This document shows, in pieces, positions 15,622-24,546 of a DNA stretch of 64,000 bases (the stretch's first letter is position 1; each line of letters begins with the position of its first letter). The notes under the pieces are model-generated. The model was not told where the DNA came from and searched no databases. It saw only the letters and a list, made by a program, of their open reading frames with translations. The translations under genes and the position numbers were made by a program. Origin of the DNA: GW2011-AR15 sp964428335 (GTDB lineage: Archaea > Nanobdellota > Nanobdellia > Woesearchaeales > GW2011-AR15); the NCBI GenBank assembly GCA_964428335.1, contig CAYRXW010000003.1, positions 62,001 through 126,000 on the forward strand, given 5' to 3'.

Positions 15622-17944
15622 GAAAGACCTAACTGAAACAGACATATGTACAAAATACATTACGCCTGCAATAGTTCATGCTGGATGGAATTTGCAAGGT
15701 CAAATACGACAAGAAGTATTTTTTACAAATGGAAGAATTATAATTAATGGAGATAAGGTCACGAGAGGAGAAAAGAAAAGAGCAGACTATATTCTCTACT
15801 ATAAACCAAACATACCTATCGCAATTATTGAAGCAAAAGACAATAATCACTCTGTTGGTGCAGGTCTTCAACAAGGGTTAGGTTATGGTGAAACATTGGA
15901 CTTACCTTTTGTTTTTAGTTCTAACGGAGATGCTTTCATAGAACATGATAGAACTGGAACTTCAAAAAAGGTTGAAAAAGAATTGTCTTTAACAGAATTT
16001 CCTAAACCCGAAGAGCTTTGGGAAAGATACAAAAAATGGAAAGGAATAAGCACAAAAGAAGAGACTATTATTACTCAAGATTATCATATGGGTGCTACAA
16101 CTAATAAGCCAAGATATTATCAAGAAATAGCAATTAACAGAACTGTTGAAGCAATAGCAAAAGGTCAAGATAGAATTTTATTAGTTATGGCAACAGGCAC
16201 AGGAAAAACATTTGTTGCATCACAAATAATCTACAAGTTATGGAAATCTAAAGCTAAGAAAAGAATATTATTTTTAGCCGATAGAAATATTCTTATCGAC
16301 CAAACAAAGAATAATGATTTTAAGATTTTCAAAGGAGCTATGACTAAGATATCCCATAGAAAAATCGATAAATCATACGAAATTTATTTAGCTCTTTATC
16401 AAGGAATGACTGGAGAAGATGATTTGAAAAATATCTATAAAGAATTCTCAAAAGATTTCTTCGACCTAATAGTAATAGATGAGTGTCATAGAGGAAGTGC
16501 ATCTGCGGACTCTGCATGGAGAGAAATATTAACCTATTTCAAAGATGCTACGCAAATAGGATTAACTGCGACACCTAAGGAAACAAAAGAAATATCTAAT
16601 TCAGATTATTTCAGAGAACCAATTTACACATACTCGCTAAAACAAGGTATTGACGACGGATTCTTAGCACCTTATAGAGTTATCAGAATATCTTTAGATA
16701 AAGATGTTGAAGGATGGAGACCAACAAAAGGTAAAAAGGATAAATACGGAAACCTAGTTCCTGATAGAGTTTACAATTCTAAAGATTTTGATAGAGATTT
16801 AGTTATTGACGAAAGAACGACCCTTGTCGCTAAAAAAGTAACTGAATTCTTAAAAAATACTGATAGAATGGACAAAACTATTGTGTTCTGCATAGATATA
16901 GACCATGCTGAAAGAATGAGGATGGCACTAGCAAATTATAATTCTGATTTAGTTTCAAAAGATGTTAGGTATGTAATGAAGATTACAGGTGATGATGATA
17001 TTGGCAAAAAACAATTAGACAATTTCATAGACCCTTCTAGTAAATATCCTGTGATTGCAACAACTTCCAAATTAATGACAACGGGTGTTGATGCACAAAC
17101 TTGTAAACTGATAGTTCTAGATTCAAATATTCAATCGATGACAGAATTTAAACAGATAATTGGAAGAGGAACAAGAATAAGAGAAGATTATGGAAAATAC
17201 TATTTTACTATCATGGATTTTAGACAAGTAACAAATCTATTTGCAGACCCTGATTTCGATGGAGACCCAGTTCAAATATACGAACCAGACCCTGATGAAG
17301 TTCTAAAACTACCAGAGATTAATGAAGCTGAAAAGATTTACGCTTTACCTATTGACCAAATAAAGATTTCTGAAGCTAAAGAAACTCCACGAAAATATTA
17401 TGTGAATAATGTTCAAGTTTCAGTCTTAAATGAGAGAATACAATATTATGATAAGAATGGAAAATTAATTACTGAATCTTTGAAAGACTTCAGCAAAAAA
17501 TCAATCAAGAAAGAATACTCTTCACTTAATAACTTCATTCAGAAATGGAATAGCACTGATAAAAAATCAGTAATTATAGATGAATTAACCAATCAAGGCG
17601 TATTACTTCACGAACTTAAAAAAGAAGTTGGAAAAGAGTTTGATGAGTTTGATTTGATATGTCATGTTGCTTTTGATAAGAAACCATTGACGAGAAAGGA
17701 AAGAGCAAACAATGTCAAGAAACGAAACTATTTCACAAATTATGGTGAAAAAGCAAAAGCAGTTCTAAACGCACTTCTAGATAAATATGCAGATGAAGGA
17801 CTGGAAAATATCGAAGATATAAGCGTATTAAAAGTAAATCCTTTTACGAAGTTTGGAACTCCGATTGAGATAATCAGAGCGTTTGGTGGAAAAGAGAAAT
17901 ACCATGACGCATTAATAGAATTAGAGCAGGAATTATATGCTTAA
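15614..17944 (+). CDS. hsdR: Type I restriction enzyme, R subunit (nuclease-translocase)
   Basis: A 776-residue HsdR. The N-terminal PD-(D/E)xK nuclease has Asp58, Glu73 and Lys75 (RADYILY...IIEAKD). The SF2 translocase follows, with ATGTGKT (193-199), VIDECHRGS (about 290), GLTATP, and a second RecA domain ending in QIIGRGTRIRED. A C-terminal helical domain probably docks on the methylase. The set is complete, so it should cut DNA lacking the cognate methylation after translocation. It overlaps the RHH gene upstream and lies nine bases before hsdM. Confidence 0.96.
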   Translation: MNKKDLTETDICTKYITPAIVHAGWNLQGQIRQEVFFTNGRIIINGDKVTRGEKKRADYILYYKPNIPIAIIEAKDNNHSVGAGLQQGLGYGETLDLPFVFSSNGDAFIEHDRTGTSKKVEKELSLTEFPKPEELWERYKKWKGISTKEETIITQDYHMGATTNKPRYYQEIAINRTVEAIAKGQDRILLVMATGTGKTFVASQIIYKLWKSKAKKRILFLADRNILIDQTKNNDFKIFKGAMTKISHRKIDKSYEIYLALYQGMTGEDDLKNIYKEFSKDFFDLIVIDECHRGSASADSAWREILTYFKDATQIGLTATPKETKEISNSDYFREPIYTYSLKQGIDDGFLAPYRVIRISLDKDVEGWRPTKGKKDKYGNLVPDRVYNSKDFDRDLVIDERTTLVAKKVTEFLKNTDRMDKTIVFCIDIDHAERMRMALANYNSDLVSKDVRYVMKITGDDDIGKKQLDNFIDPSSKYPVIATTSKLMTTGVDAQTCKLIVLDSNIQSMTEFKQIIGRGTRIREDYGKYYFTIMDFRQVTNLFADPDFDGDPVQIYEPDPDEVLKLPEINEAEKIYALPIDQIKISEAKETPRKYYVNNVQVSVLNERIQYYDKNGKLITESLKDFSKKSIKKEYSSLNNFIQKWNSTDKKSVIIDELTNQGVLLHELKKEVGKEFDEFDLICHVAFDKKPLTRKERANNVKKRNYFTNYGEKAKAVLNALLDKYADEGLENIEDISVLKVNPFTKFGTPIEIIRAFGGKEKYHDALIELEQELYA

Positions 17945-17953
17945 GAGGGAAAA

Positions 17954-19384
17954 ATGTCTATATCAGCAACAATAAAAACAATTCAAGACATCATGCGAAA
18001 AGATGCGGGTGTAGATGGAGATGCACAAAGAATCTCACAAATAGTGTGGATGATATTTCTAAAAGTATTTGATGACAAAGAGAAAGAATGGGAATTAGAA
18101 GAGAAATACAAATCAGCAATACCAGAAAAATTAAGATGGAGAAACTGGGCATCAGATTCTGAAGGAATTACGGGAGAAGAACTGCTTGACTTTATAAATA
18201 ATGAATTATTCAAAAAACTCAAGAATCTTTCTATAACAAAAGAAGATAATCCAAGAGGATTTATTGTTAGAGAAGTTTTTGAAGATGCTTATAATTATAT
18301 GAAATCCGGCACTTTAATAAGACAAGTAGTCAATAAATTAAATGAAGTAGATTTTAACAAAACAGAAGACAGACACCTATTCAATGATATCTATGAAAAT
18401 ATTCTAAAAGACTTACAAAGTGCAGGAAATGCGGGAGAATATTACACACCAAGAGCTGTAACTCAATTCATAGTTGATATGGTGAATCCTAAACTAGGAG
18501 AAAAGATTCTCGACCCTGCATGTGGAACTGGTGGATTTTTAATCTGTAGTTTAGAACATTTAAAAAAACAAATAAAAAATATAGATGATAGAAAAAAAGT
18601 TCAAAAGAATCTAAATGGTATTGAAAAAAAGCCATTACCTCATTTACTATGCACTACTAATTTGATATTGCACGATGTAGAATTGCCAAATATAAGGCAC
18701 GACAACTCTTTAGCAAGACCCTTGAGAGATTATAACTCTTCAGATATGGTTGATGTGGTTGTAACGAATCCTCCTTTTGGAGGAGCAGAAGAAGAAGGAA
18801 TTGAATTTAACTTCCCTACTGGTTTTAGAACAAGAGAAACAGCTGATTTATTTTTACAACTAATAATGAAACTTCTTCGTGATGGAGGTAGATGTGGCAT
18901 TGTATTGCCTGATGGCGGTATTTTATCAGGTGATGGTGTTGAAAAAAATATTCGAGAGAAATTATTAAATGAGTTTAACCTTCATACTATTGTAAGATTA
19001 CCAAATGGTGTCTTTAATCCATATACGGGTATTAAAACTAATCTTTTATTTTTTGAAAAAGGAAAACAAACTAAAGATATTTGGTATTTTGAACACCCAC
19101 TGCCTGAAGGATATAAAACATACAATAAAGGGAAACCAATTCAAATCAAAGAATTTGATTTAGAAAAGGAATGGTGGAATAATCGAACTGATGAGAAATT
19201 TAGCAAATATTGTTGGAAAGTTAGTGTAATTGATTTAAAAAATTTCAATCTTGATATTAAAAATCCAAATTTCACAGTAAAAAGTCATGATATGACTGCT
19301 TCAGAAATTATTTCTGCTTTAATAACTTCATTTGACAAAAGTAAAGATTTGGTAAACAAGATTAAAGGGGAAATAAGACGATGA
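17954..19384 (+). CDS. hsdM: Type I restriction-modification methylase, M subunit
   Basis: A 476-residue HsdM. The N-terminal helical domain (about 1-150) precedes an N6-adenine methyltransferase with the SAM-binding motif DPACGTGGF (about 187-195) and the catalytic NPPF (about 272-275). GEYYTPRAV is the usual segment before motif I. It methylates the site defined by HsdS and forms the M2S core. An ATGA overlap couples it to hsdS. Confidence 0.97.
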   Translation: MSISATIKTIQDIMRKDAGVDGDAQRISQIVWMIFLKVFDDKEKEWELEEKYKSAIPEKLRWRNWASDSEGITGEELLDFINNELFKKLKNLSITKEDNPRGFIVREVFEDAYNYMKSGTLIRQVVNKLNEVDFNKTEDRHLFNDIYENILKDLQSAGNAGEYYTPRAVTQFIVDMVNPKLGEKILDPACGTGGFLICSLEHLKKQIKNIDDRKKVQKNLNGIEKKPLPHLLCTTNLILHDVELPNIRHDNSLARPLRDYNSSDMVDVVVTNPPFGGAEEEGIEFNFPTGFRTRETADLFLQLIMKLLRDGGRCGIVLPDGGILSGDGVEKNIREKLLNEFNLHTIVRLPNGVFNPYTGIKTNLLFFEKGKQTKDIWYFEHPLPEGYKTYNKGKPIQIKEFDLEKEWWNNRTDEKFSKYCWKVSVIDLKNFNLDIKNPNFTVKSHDMTASEIISALITSFDKSKDLVNKIKGEIRR

Positions 19385-20670
19385 GTACATGGAAAAAGTA
19401 CAAATTGGGCGATTTGATTACTGAATCTAAGATACTTTCAATTAACTCAAACCCTGATAAAAGGATAACCGTTAAGCTAAATCTAAAAGGTGTTGAAAAG
19501 AGACCGATATCGAATGATGTGGAAGGAGCTACTAAATATTATATTAGAAAAAAAGGTCAATTCATATATGGCAAACAAAATTTACACAAAGGTGCTTTTG
19601 GAATAATTCCATCAGAATTAGATGGTTATGAATCTAGTGCAGATATCCCTGCATTTGATGTAAATCCAAAATGTAGACCTGAATGGATTCTTTATAATTT
19701 AAAAAAAGATGACTACTATTTAACTTTAGAGCAATTTGCCATTGGCAGAGGTTCAAGAAGAATTCATCCTCACCAAATTGAACATTTAGAGATACCCGTT
19801 CCACCAATAGCTGAACAAGATAAATTATTATTAAAACTATATGATGTTGAAATCTTAAATGCTGAATTAAAAAATGAACAAAATAATCAAATAAAACTAA
19901 TCTCATATTTTCGTCAAGCAATTATTACTGATGCAATTCTGGGAAAAATAGTTCCATCTGATTCTAAAGATGAAGATGCAAATGTATTGCTTAAAAAAAT
20001 TAAGGCTGAAAATAAACTTGAACCTGTTCTTGAAAAAGAAGTGCCGTATCAAATTCCACCTTCTTGGAAATGGGTTAGATTGGGAGAAATCTGTGATAAA
20101 ATAGGTTCTGGTAGTACTCCTCGTGGTGGAAAAGAAGTATACAAATCAAGTGGAATTAAATTTATTCGTTCACAAAATGTTTACAATGAAGGATTAGTTT
20201 TTGAAAATGTGGCCTACATCGATAATTCTATTCATATTAAAATGGCTGGAACAAAAGTTATTCCTAATGATATTTTATTAAATATAACTGGTGGTTCAAT
20301 TGGAAGATGTGCTTTAGTTTCTTCTGATTTTGATGAAGCAAATGTAAGTCAGCACGTTACAATCATTAGACTTAAACAAGGTTTGATAAATCGATTTATA
20401 CATTTAGTTATTTTATCATCTTACTTTCAGAATAAGATAATGGCGGTTCAGACAGGTGGGAACAGAGAAGGATTAGCGAAAAAGAATATGCAAATGATGT
20501 TGATTCCTCTTCCACCAATTGTTGAACAGCAACGCATTATTAAAAGAGTAAATCAATTAATGGAATTTTGCGATGAGCTTGAATCTCAAGTTAAGAATAG
20601 TCAAAAAAATTCTGAATGGTTAGTAGGTGCGGTCTTAAAAGAAGCATTTAATGAGGGGTTTGTTGCATAA
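19381..20670 (+). CDS. hsdS: Type I restriction-modification specificity subunit
   Basis: A 429-residue HsdS with two target-recognition domains (about 1-145 and 225-390). Each ends in the conserved boundary IPVPPIAEQDKL or IPLPPIVEQQRI followed by a helical spacer, the normal bipartite arrangement. The first TRD begins WKKYKLGDL and the second PPSWKWVRLGEIC. The stop TAA shares a base with the next ATG (20670), so the downstream nuclease is translated in continuation. Confidence 0.95.
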   Translation: MSTWKKYKLGDLITESKILSINSNPDKRITVKLNLKGVEKRPISNDVEGATKYYIRKKGQFIYGKQNLHKGAFGIIPSELDGYESSADIPAFDVNPKCRPEWILYNLKKDDYYLTLEQFAIGRGSRRIHPHQIEHLEIPVPPIAEQDKLLLKLYDVEILNAELKNEQNNQIKLISYFRQAIITDAILGKIVPSDSKDEDANVLLKKIKAENKLEPVLEKEVPYQIPPSWKWVRLGEICDKIGSGSTPRGGKEVYKSSGIKFIRSQNVYNEGLVFENVAYIDNSIHIKMAGTKVIPNDILLNITGGSIGRCALVSSDFDEANVSQHVTIIRLKQGLINRFIHLVILSSYFQNKIMAVQTGGNREGLAKKNMQMMLIPLPPIVEQQRIIKRVNQLMEFCDELESQVKNSQKNSEWLVGAVLKEAFNEGFVA

Positions 20671-21620
20671 TGGTTGCCAAAGGAAAATCTTTTGAGAAGC
20701 AGACAGAACTGTTCTTTAGAGAGTTCTTTGAAGGAATAGGTTATCTCGTTGTTGAAATAAGAGTTCAGAAAGCGGGAACTCAATATGGTTTTGATGTTCT
20801 AGTTAGAATTTTAGATGAGAATAATGTTGAAAGAAAGATACATTTAGAATGTAAAGATTACTCTGTCTCTCTTGATTGGAAAGAATTTTTAGATAAAATA
20901 GTTCAACTAGACGCATCTGCTTATGTTCCAGATATATTTATAGGACTATCTCCCAAGGCAAGCGTAAGTAATGTTAACCATAGCAGTTTAGAAAACTTAA
21001 GAACAAAATTAAGATTTCCAATAAGATTATGGTCTCCTGATACTAAACTTGAAGAACTATTTGCAATAAATGAAACAGTTTATCCATTAATATATGGAAC
21101 TGCCAAAATTCCAACAGTAGATAAAATTAAACTTCTAAAAGATTACAAAGTAATTATTAAAGCATTATTAGATGAAAAATTACTAATGGGTCTTACTAAC
21201 AAGATAATAATTAACTGTGCAACTAAAGACCCAAAAGAAGATAAATTTTTAAAAATTAATTTGGATAAGAAACTAGATGCGGTTTTTGATGAAAAAGACC
21301 CTGTCAGGATTGAATATCATAAGTTAAGATGCGATTATAAAATATATCTTGAAGAATTAGAAGATGTCAATAATGAACTCAGGACTAATATTATACGATG
21401 GCAAAACGACTTAAGATTAATGGCAGAAAGACTTACGAGAAAATTTAAAGATGATGTCAATTACACGCCAAAACAGTTTTTTAATGAATTTTTTACAGAA
21501 GCTGATAAACGACTCTATGTCTTTTTTAATAACGAGCATTATTCAGGAGATGTAGAGAAACTGCTTAATGGTATAATTTTCGAATTAGCGGCTGAATGCC
21601 CATTGGATTGGAAAAGATGA
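20670..21620 (+). CDS. Mrr-like PD-(D/E)xK nuclease, putative ABC-3C/Lamassu effector
   Basis: A 316-residue protein. The N-terminal nuclease domain has Glu13, a GTQYGFD loop with Gln38 and Asp42, and HLECKDY (Glu60, Lys62), the Mrr-type PD-(D/E)xK layout. A helical C-terminal half (about 125-316) ends IIFELAAECPLDWK. In ABC-3C systems the effector is a nuclease or other toxin fused to such a C-terminal domain, followed by a middle component and an ABC ATPase, which is the order here. It starts on the last base of the hsdS stop, an unusually tight link to the restriction operon. Confidence 0.82.
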   Translation: MVAKGKSFEKQTELFFREFFEGIGYLVVEIRVQKAGTQYGFDVLVRILDENNVERKIHLECKDYSVSLDWKEFLDKIVQLDASAYVPDIFIGLSPKASVSNVNHSSLENLRTKLRFPIRLWSPDTKLEELFAINETVYPLIYGTAKIPTVDKIKLLKDYKVIIKALLDEKLLMGLTNKIIINCATKDPKEDKFLKINLDKKLDAVFDEKDPVRIEYHKLRCDYKIYLEELEDVNNELRTNIIRWQNDLRLMAERLTRKFKDDVNYTPKQFFNEFFTEADKRLYVFFNNEHYSGDVEKLLNGIIFELAAECPLDWKR

Positions 21621-22219
21621 TGGATACTCAGATAAATCAACTGATAGAACGAATTGGAGAGAAACAACTCACTCCTTCTATTAATTTAGAGAGACCTATT
21701 TTTGTTCAACCAGAAGATTTGATTAAATACCGTGCATCAAGAATAATCTTAATCTGTGGTATGATAAATACTAAAAATGGATTAAGTAGGGAAATTATAT
21801 CCTGTGTAGATTTTCTTCTTAGAAATAGCGGATATCAAAAGAAGTTTATCATTGAGTATTTCAAAGACCAAAAGAACTTATTGGAAAAAATAAATAAATA
21901 TACACCACAAAATAATGTGGAAACTGATTTTAATATCATTCAATACAAAAGTGTGCCTTGGGACTTACGATTTAACGATATGTTTTTATTCTTGTATGTG
22001 AGAAAATTAGTACGATTCATGGGAGAAAAATCAAATCTACGAGTATTTTTGACAGATACAGGTATGAATTACTTTGAAAATTTAAAAGACGTATTTTTAG
22101 ATGAAGTTAACTTTTTAGAGATATTTGGCAAAAGATTAGATGAAGAAAAAACAAAAGAAATAATTACCCAAGTAATACCTAATGCGTATTGGCGAGAAAA
22201 TGAGAAACTTAATTATTAA
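21617..22219 (+). CDS. Putative ABC-3C middle component (LmuC-like)
   Basis: About 200 residues from the ATG at 21617, which overlaps the nuclease stop (ATGATGG). An earlier in-frame ATG at 21596 would lengthen the overlap. The pattern RASRIILICGMINTKNGLSREIISCVDFLLRNSGYQKKF, then SVPWDLRFNDMFLFLYVRKLV and LTDTGMNYFENL, resembles middle components of ABC three-component systems (conserved P-W-D-x-R, then L-T-x-x-G). It is thought to bridge effector and ATPase. The match is by eye. Confidence 0.7.
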   Translation: MMDTQINQLIERIGEKQLTPSINLERPIFVQPEDLIKYRASRIILICGMINTKNGLSREIISCVDFLLRNSGYQKKFIIEYFKDQKNLLEKINKYTPQNNVETDFNIIQYKSVPWDLRFNDMFLFLYVRKLVRFMGEKSNLRVFLTDTGMNYFENLKDVFLDEVNFLEIFGKRLDEEKTKEIITQVIPNAYWRENEKLNY

Positions 22220-24191
22220 TCGTTTAAAATACTGTATAACTTGTCGAGATGGTACTAGATATGGTGCTGATATAAAGTTTAGAAAAGAATTGAATATTAT
22301 CTTTGGACCAAATTCAGTTGGAAAAAGTAGCATAATTACTGGAATAATCTACGGATTAGGTGCTGAAAAGAATTTAGGAATTTTCCAAAATACGCAAAAC
22401 CCATTTAAACCAGAATTTCATAAGGAAATAGAAGGAAAAGTTATTTCTGATTCGTATTTACTTTTAGAAATATCCAACGGCAAAACAACATTATGCATTA
22501 AGCGAAACATAATTGGTTACACAAATATTGCTGAAATAAAGGAGAGCACTATTGAAACTTTTGAAAAGACAAATGACTCTCTCAAATTGATTATTGAAGG
22601 GAAAGGTGTTTTAGAGGATAATGGTTTTCAGAAATACCTTTATGATTTTTTGAATTGGAACACTGTTGAAGTACCAAAATTTGAAGGTGGTTCTTCAAAG
22701 CTATATTTTGAAAATTTAGTTCCTTTGTTTTTTGTTGAACAAAGAGCAGGTTGGTCAGAAATTCAAGCAAGACAGGTTCAGAAATATGGTATAAGGGATA
22801 TTAAAAAAGTAGCGTTTGAATATTTGATGGGCTTGAACAAATTTGATATTCACATTATTGAATTACAGAAAAAGGAGATTCTAGAAAAGATAAATTTGAT
22901 GAAAGAAGACCTTACACTAAAAGAAACTAATATTCTAATATACGGAAATGCGACTATTAATGATGGCGGTGTTCTTTTCGCAGAAAGACCTAATCACGCT
23001 AAAATGCCTATACTTGATATAATCAAAGAATTAAAGGAAGATTTGAGTGAGCGAGAATCCTCTCTTCTTAAACTTCAAAAACAAAAAGAGACTGCTGATA
23101 GCTTTGAAAATAGAAGCAGAGATGAATTAAGGCAAGTTTCTCATTCAAAAAGGGTCGCTAATGATAAAGTGTCAACTTTAATGAGGGAAATTAGTAGTTA
23201 CAAAGGGTACATTGATAAAATTGAAATAAATAAGAAAAAAAATCTTCAATTAAAAAAAATCAACCAAGTATCGGATGAATTAAACATTTCGTATTGTCCA
23301 ATTTGTCAATCAGAATTAAATAGCAATGAAGAAGGAACTTGTAAATTATGTCATTCTGATATTACTAAGATATCTACTCCTGATGAGAATATATGCTTCT
23401 TAGAAGATGAAAAAGCATCTTTTGAAAAGATTATATCTATTAAAGCTGTTGATTTAGAAAGAGCAAAAAAGAATTATGAAGATTTGTTGGAAAATGAAAA
23501 GCAAATTAAGGAAAGGATAGATTTTCAACTAAAAACTTATTACGGCGAAGAACTGAATAAGCTAAGAGAAAGAATAACTGAAGCAGATTCTATCAGCAGA
23601 GATATTGATAAATACCAAAAAATCATAAATCAATGGAATCAATTAGGAAAAATTAGAAATGACATAACTCAGTTAATCAATAAAGAAAAGGAATTAAGAG
23701 AAACAATAAAAAAATATTCCGAGACTGTTAACGACCAGAAAATACTTTCATCGGTACTACAAAACTTCAAAGGAAATATTGAAAAATTACGATTATTTAA
23801 ATCAAAAGAAGAACTAATTAAAGAACTAAAATTAGACAATGAAGAAAATTATACTCCTTACTTACCGAATTATGATTTGTACAACATTAGCAGTTCAAGT
23901 GACAACATAAGAATAATTATCAGTTATTATCTTGCCTTATTACAAACCTCAATTCAAATAGACAGCGATAGAATTAAATTTCCAAATCTGTTAATTTTAG
24001 ACGAGCCAAAACAACAAAATCTGGATAATAGCGAAATTAAGAACTGTGTGGAAATAGTGGAGCAATTACCAAAGAAGACTTGGCAAATTATTCTAACAAC
24101 ATATCAAGAGCAAGACAAAACTATTTTCGATAAGTATATTATTCATGAGATGAAGGATTCCAAAGATTATTTACTAAAGAAACAACCTTGA
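22200..24191 (+). CDS. ABC/SMC-like ATPase with zinc hook (LmuB-like)
   Basis: About 663 residues from the ATG at 22200; an ATG at 22182 gives six more. Features in order: Walker A GPNSVGKSS (about 36-44), a long coiled-coil arm, a zinc-hook-like CPIC...CKLC pair (about 366-369 and 381-384), the second arm, a degenerate signature region (NISSSSDNIR), and Walker B LLILDEP (about 597-603). This is Rad50/SMC architecture of the size of Lamassu LmuB, thought to sense DNA ends or structures and release the nuclease effector. Its start overlaps the middle component. Confidence 0.85.
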   Translation: MRNLIINRLKYCITCRDGTRYGADIKFRKELNIIFGPNSVGKSSIITGIIYGLGAEKNLGIFQNTQNPFKPEFHKEIEGKVISDSYLLLEISNGKTTLCIKRNIIGYTNIAEIKESTIETFEKTNDSLKLIIEGKGVLEDNGFQKYLYDFLNWNTVEVPKFEGGSSKLYFENLVPLFFVEQRAGWSEIQARQVQKYGIRDIKKVAFEYLMGLNKFDIHIIELQKKEILEKINLMKEDLTLKETNILIYGNATINDGGVLFAERPNHAKMPILDIIKELKEDLSERESSLLKLQKQKETADSFENRSRDELRQVSHSKRVANDKVSTLMREISSYKGYIDKIEINKKKNLQLKKINQVSDELNISYCPICQSELNSNEEGTCKLCHSDITKISTPDENICFLEDEKASFEKIISIKAVDLERAKKNYEDLLENEKQIKERIDFQLKTYYGEELNKLRERITEADSISRDIDKYQKIINQWNQLGKIRNDITQLINKEKELRETIKKYSETVNDQKILSSVLQNFKGNIEKLRLFKSKEELIKELKLDNEENYTPYLPNYDLYNISSSSDNIRIIISYYLALLQTSIQIDSDRIKFPNLLILDEPKQQNLDNSEIKNCVEIVEQLPKKTWQIILTTYQEQDKTIFDKYIIHEMKDSKDYLLKKQP

Positions 24192-24250
24192 TATTTTTTA
24201 ATTAATTTAATATTTATTTAAAGTGCTTTTGTTTATAAACAAACCTATAC

Positions 24251-24487
24251 TTTTGATAGGGGGTATTTTTTAAAACGTTGTGGACGGTAATGTAGCTACA
24301 TCCAAGCTCTGTGCCACTCTGTTTTTAGGGTTTGCCTTTCTCACGCAGTCTATGTACTTCGTATCTGTGAATCTCTAGAAGCTATCGACCTTGTTTAACA
24401 GTACATTTTTTTCTACGAATAATTTTCCCCAGAATTTTTGTCAAATGAATAAAGCATGAGACTTTAACCCCTATTATCCTATCAAAA
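24251..24487. ncRNA. Candidate structured RNA or long hairpin domain between convergent units
   Basis: TTTTGATAGG (24251-24260) pairs with CCTATCAAAA (24478-24487), and after a bulge GGGT (24261-24264) pairs with ACCC (24467-24470), closing a 237-base domain. Inside are the perfect palindrome ATGTAGCTACAT (24290-24301) and a GTGG/CCAC pair. The domain is GC-richer than its surroundings and lies in a 355-bp gene-free gap between the stops of the ABC ATPase and the replication ATPase. The strand cannot be decided. I find no tRNA, SRP or RNase P signature. Confidence 0.4.
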
Positions 24488-24546
24488 TTATAAAATTTTA
24501 TAATCTGATTTGAACCTAAAAAACTCTCTTAATTGCATCCGTAATA

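Noticed and set aside
20670..24191. Wadjet, Druantia or BREX components
   Set aside because: The ATPase is of the single-chain Rad50/SMC-like size with a zinc hook, and the partners are Mrr-like nuclease and middle component. None of the JetABD, DruE or PglX/BrxL hallmarks was seen.
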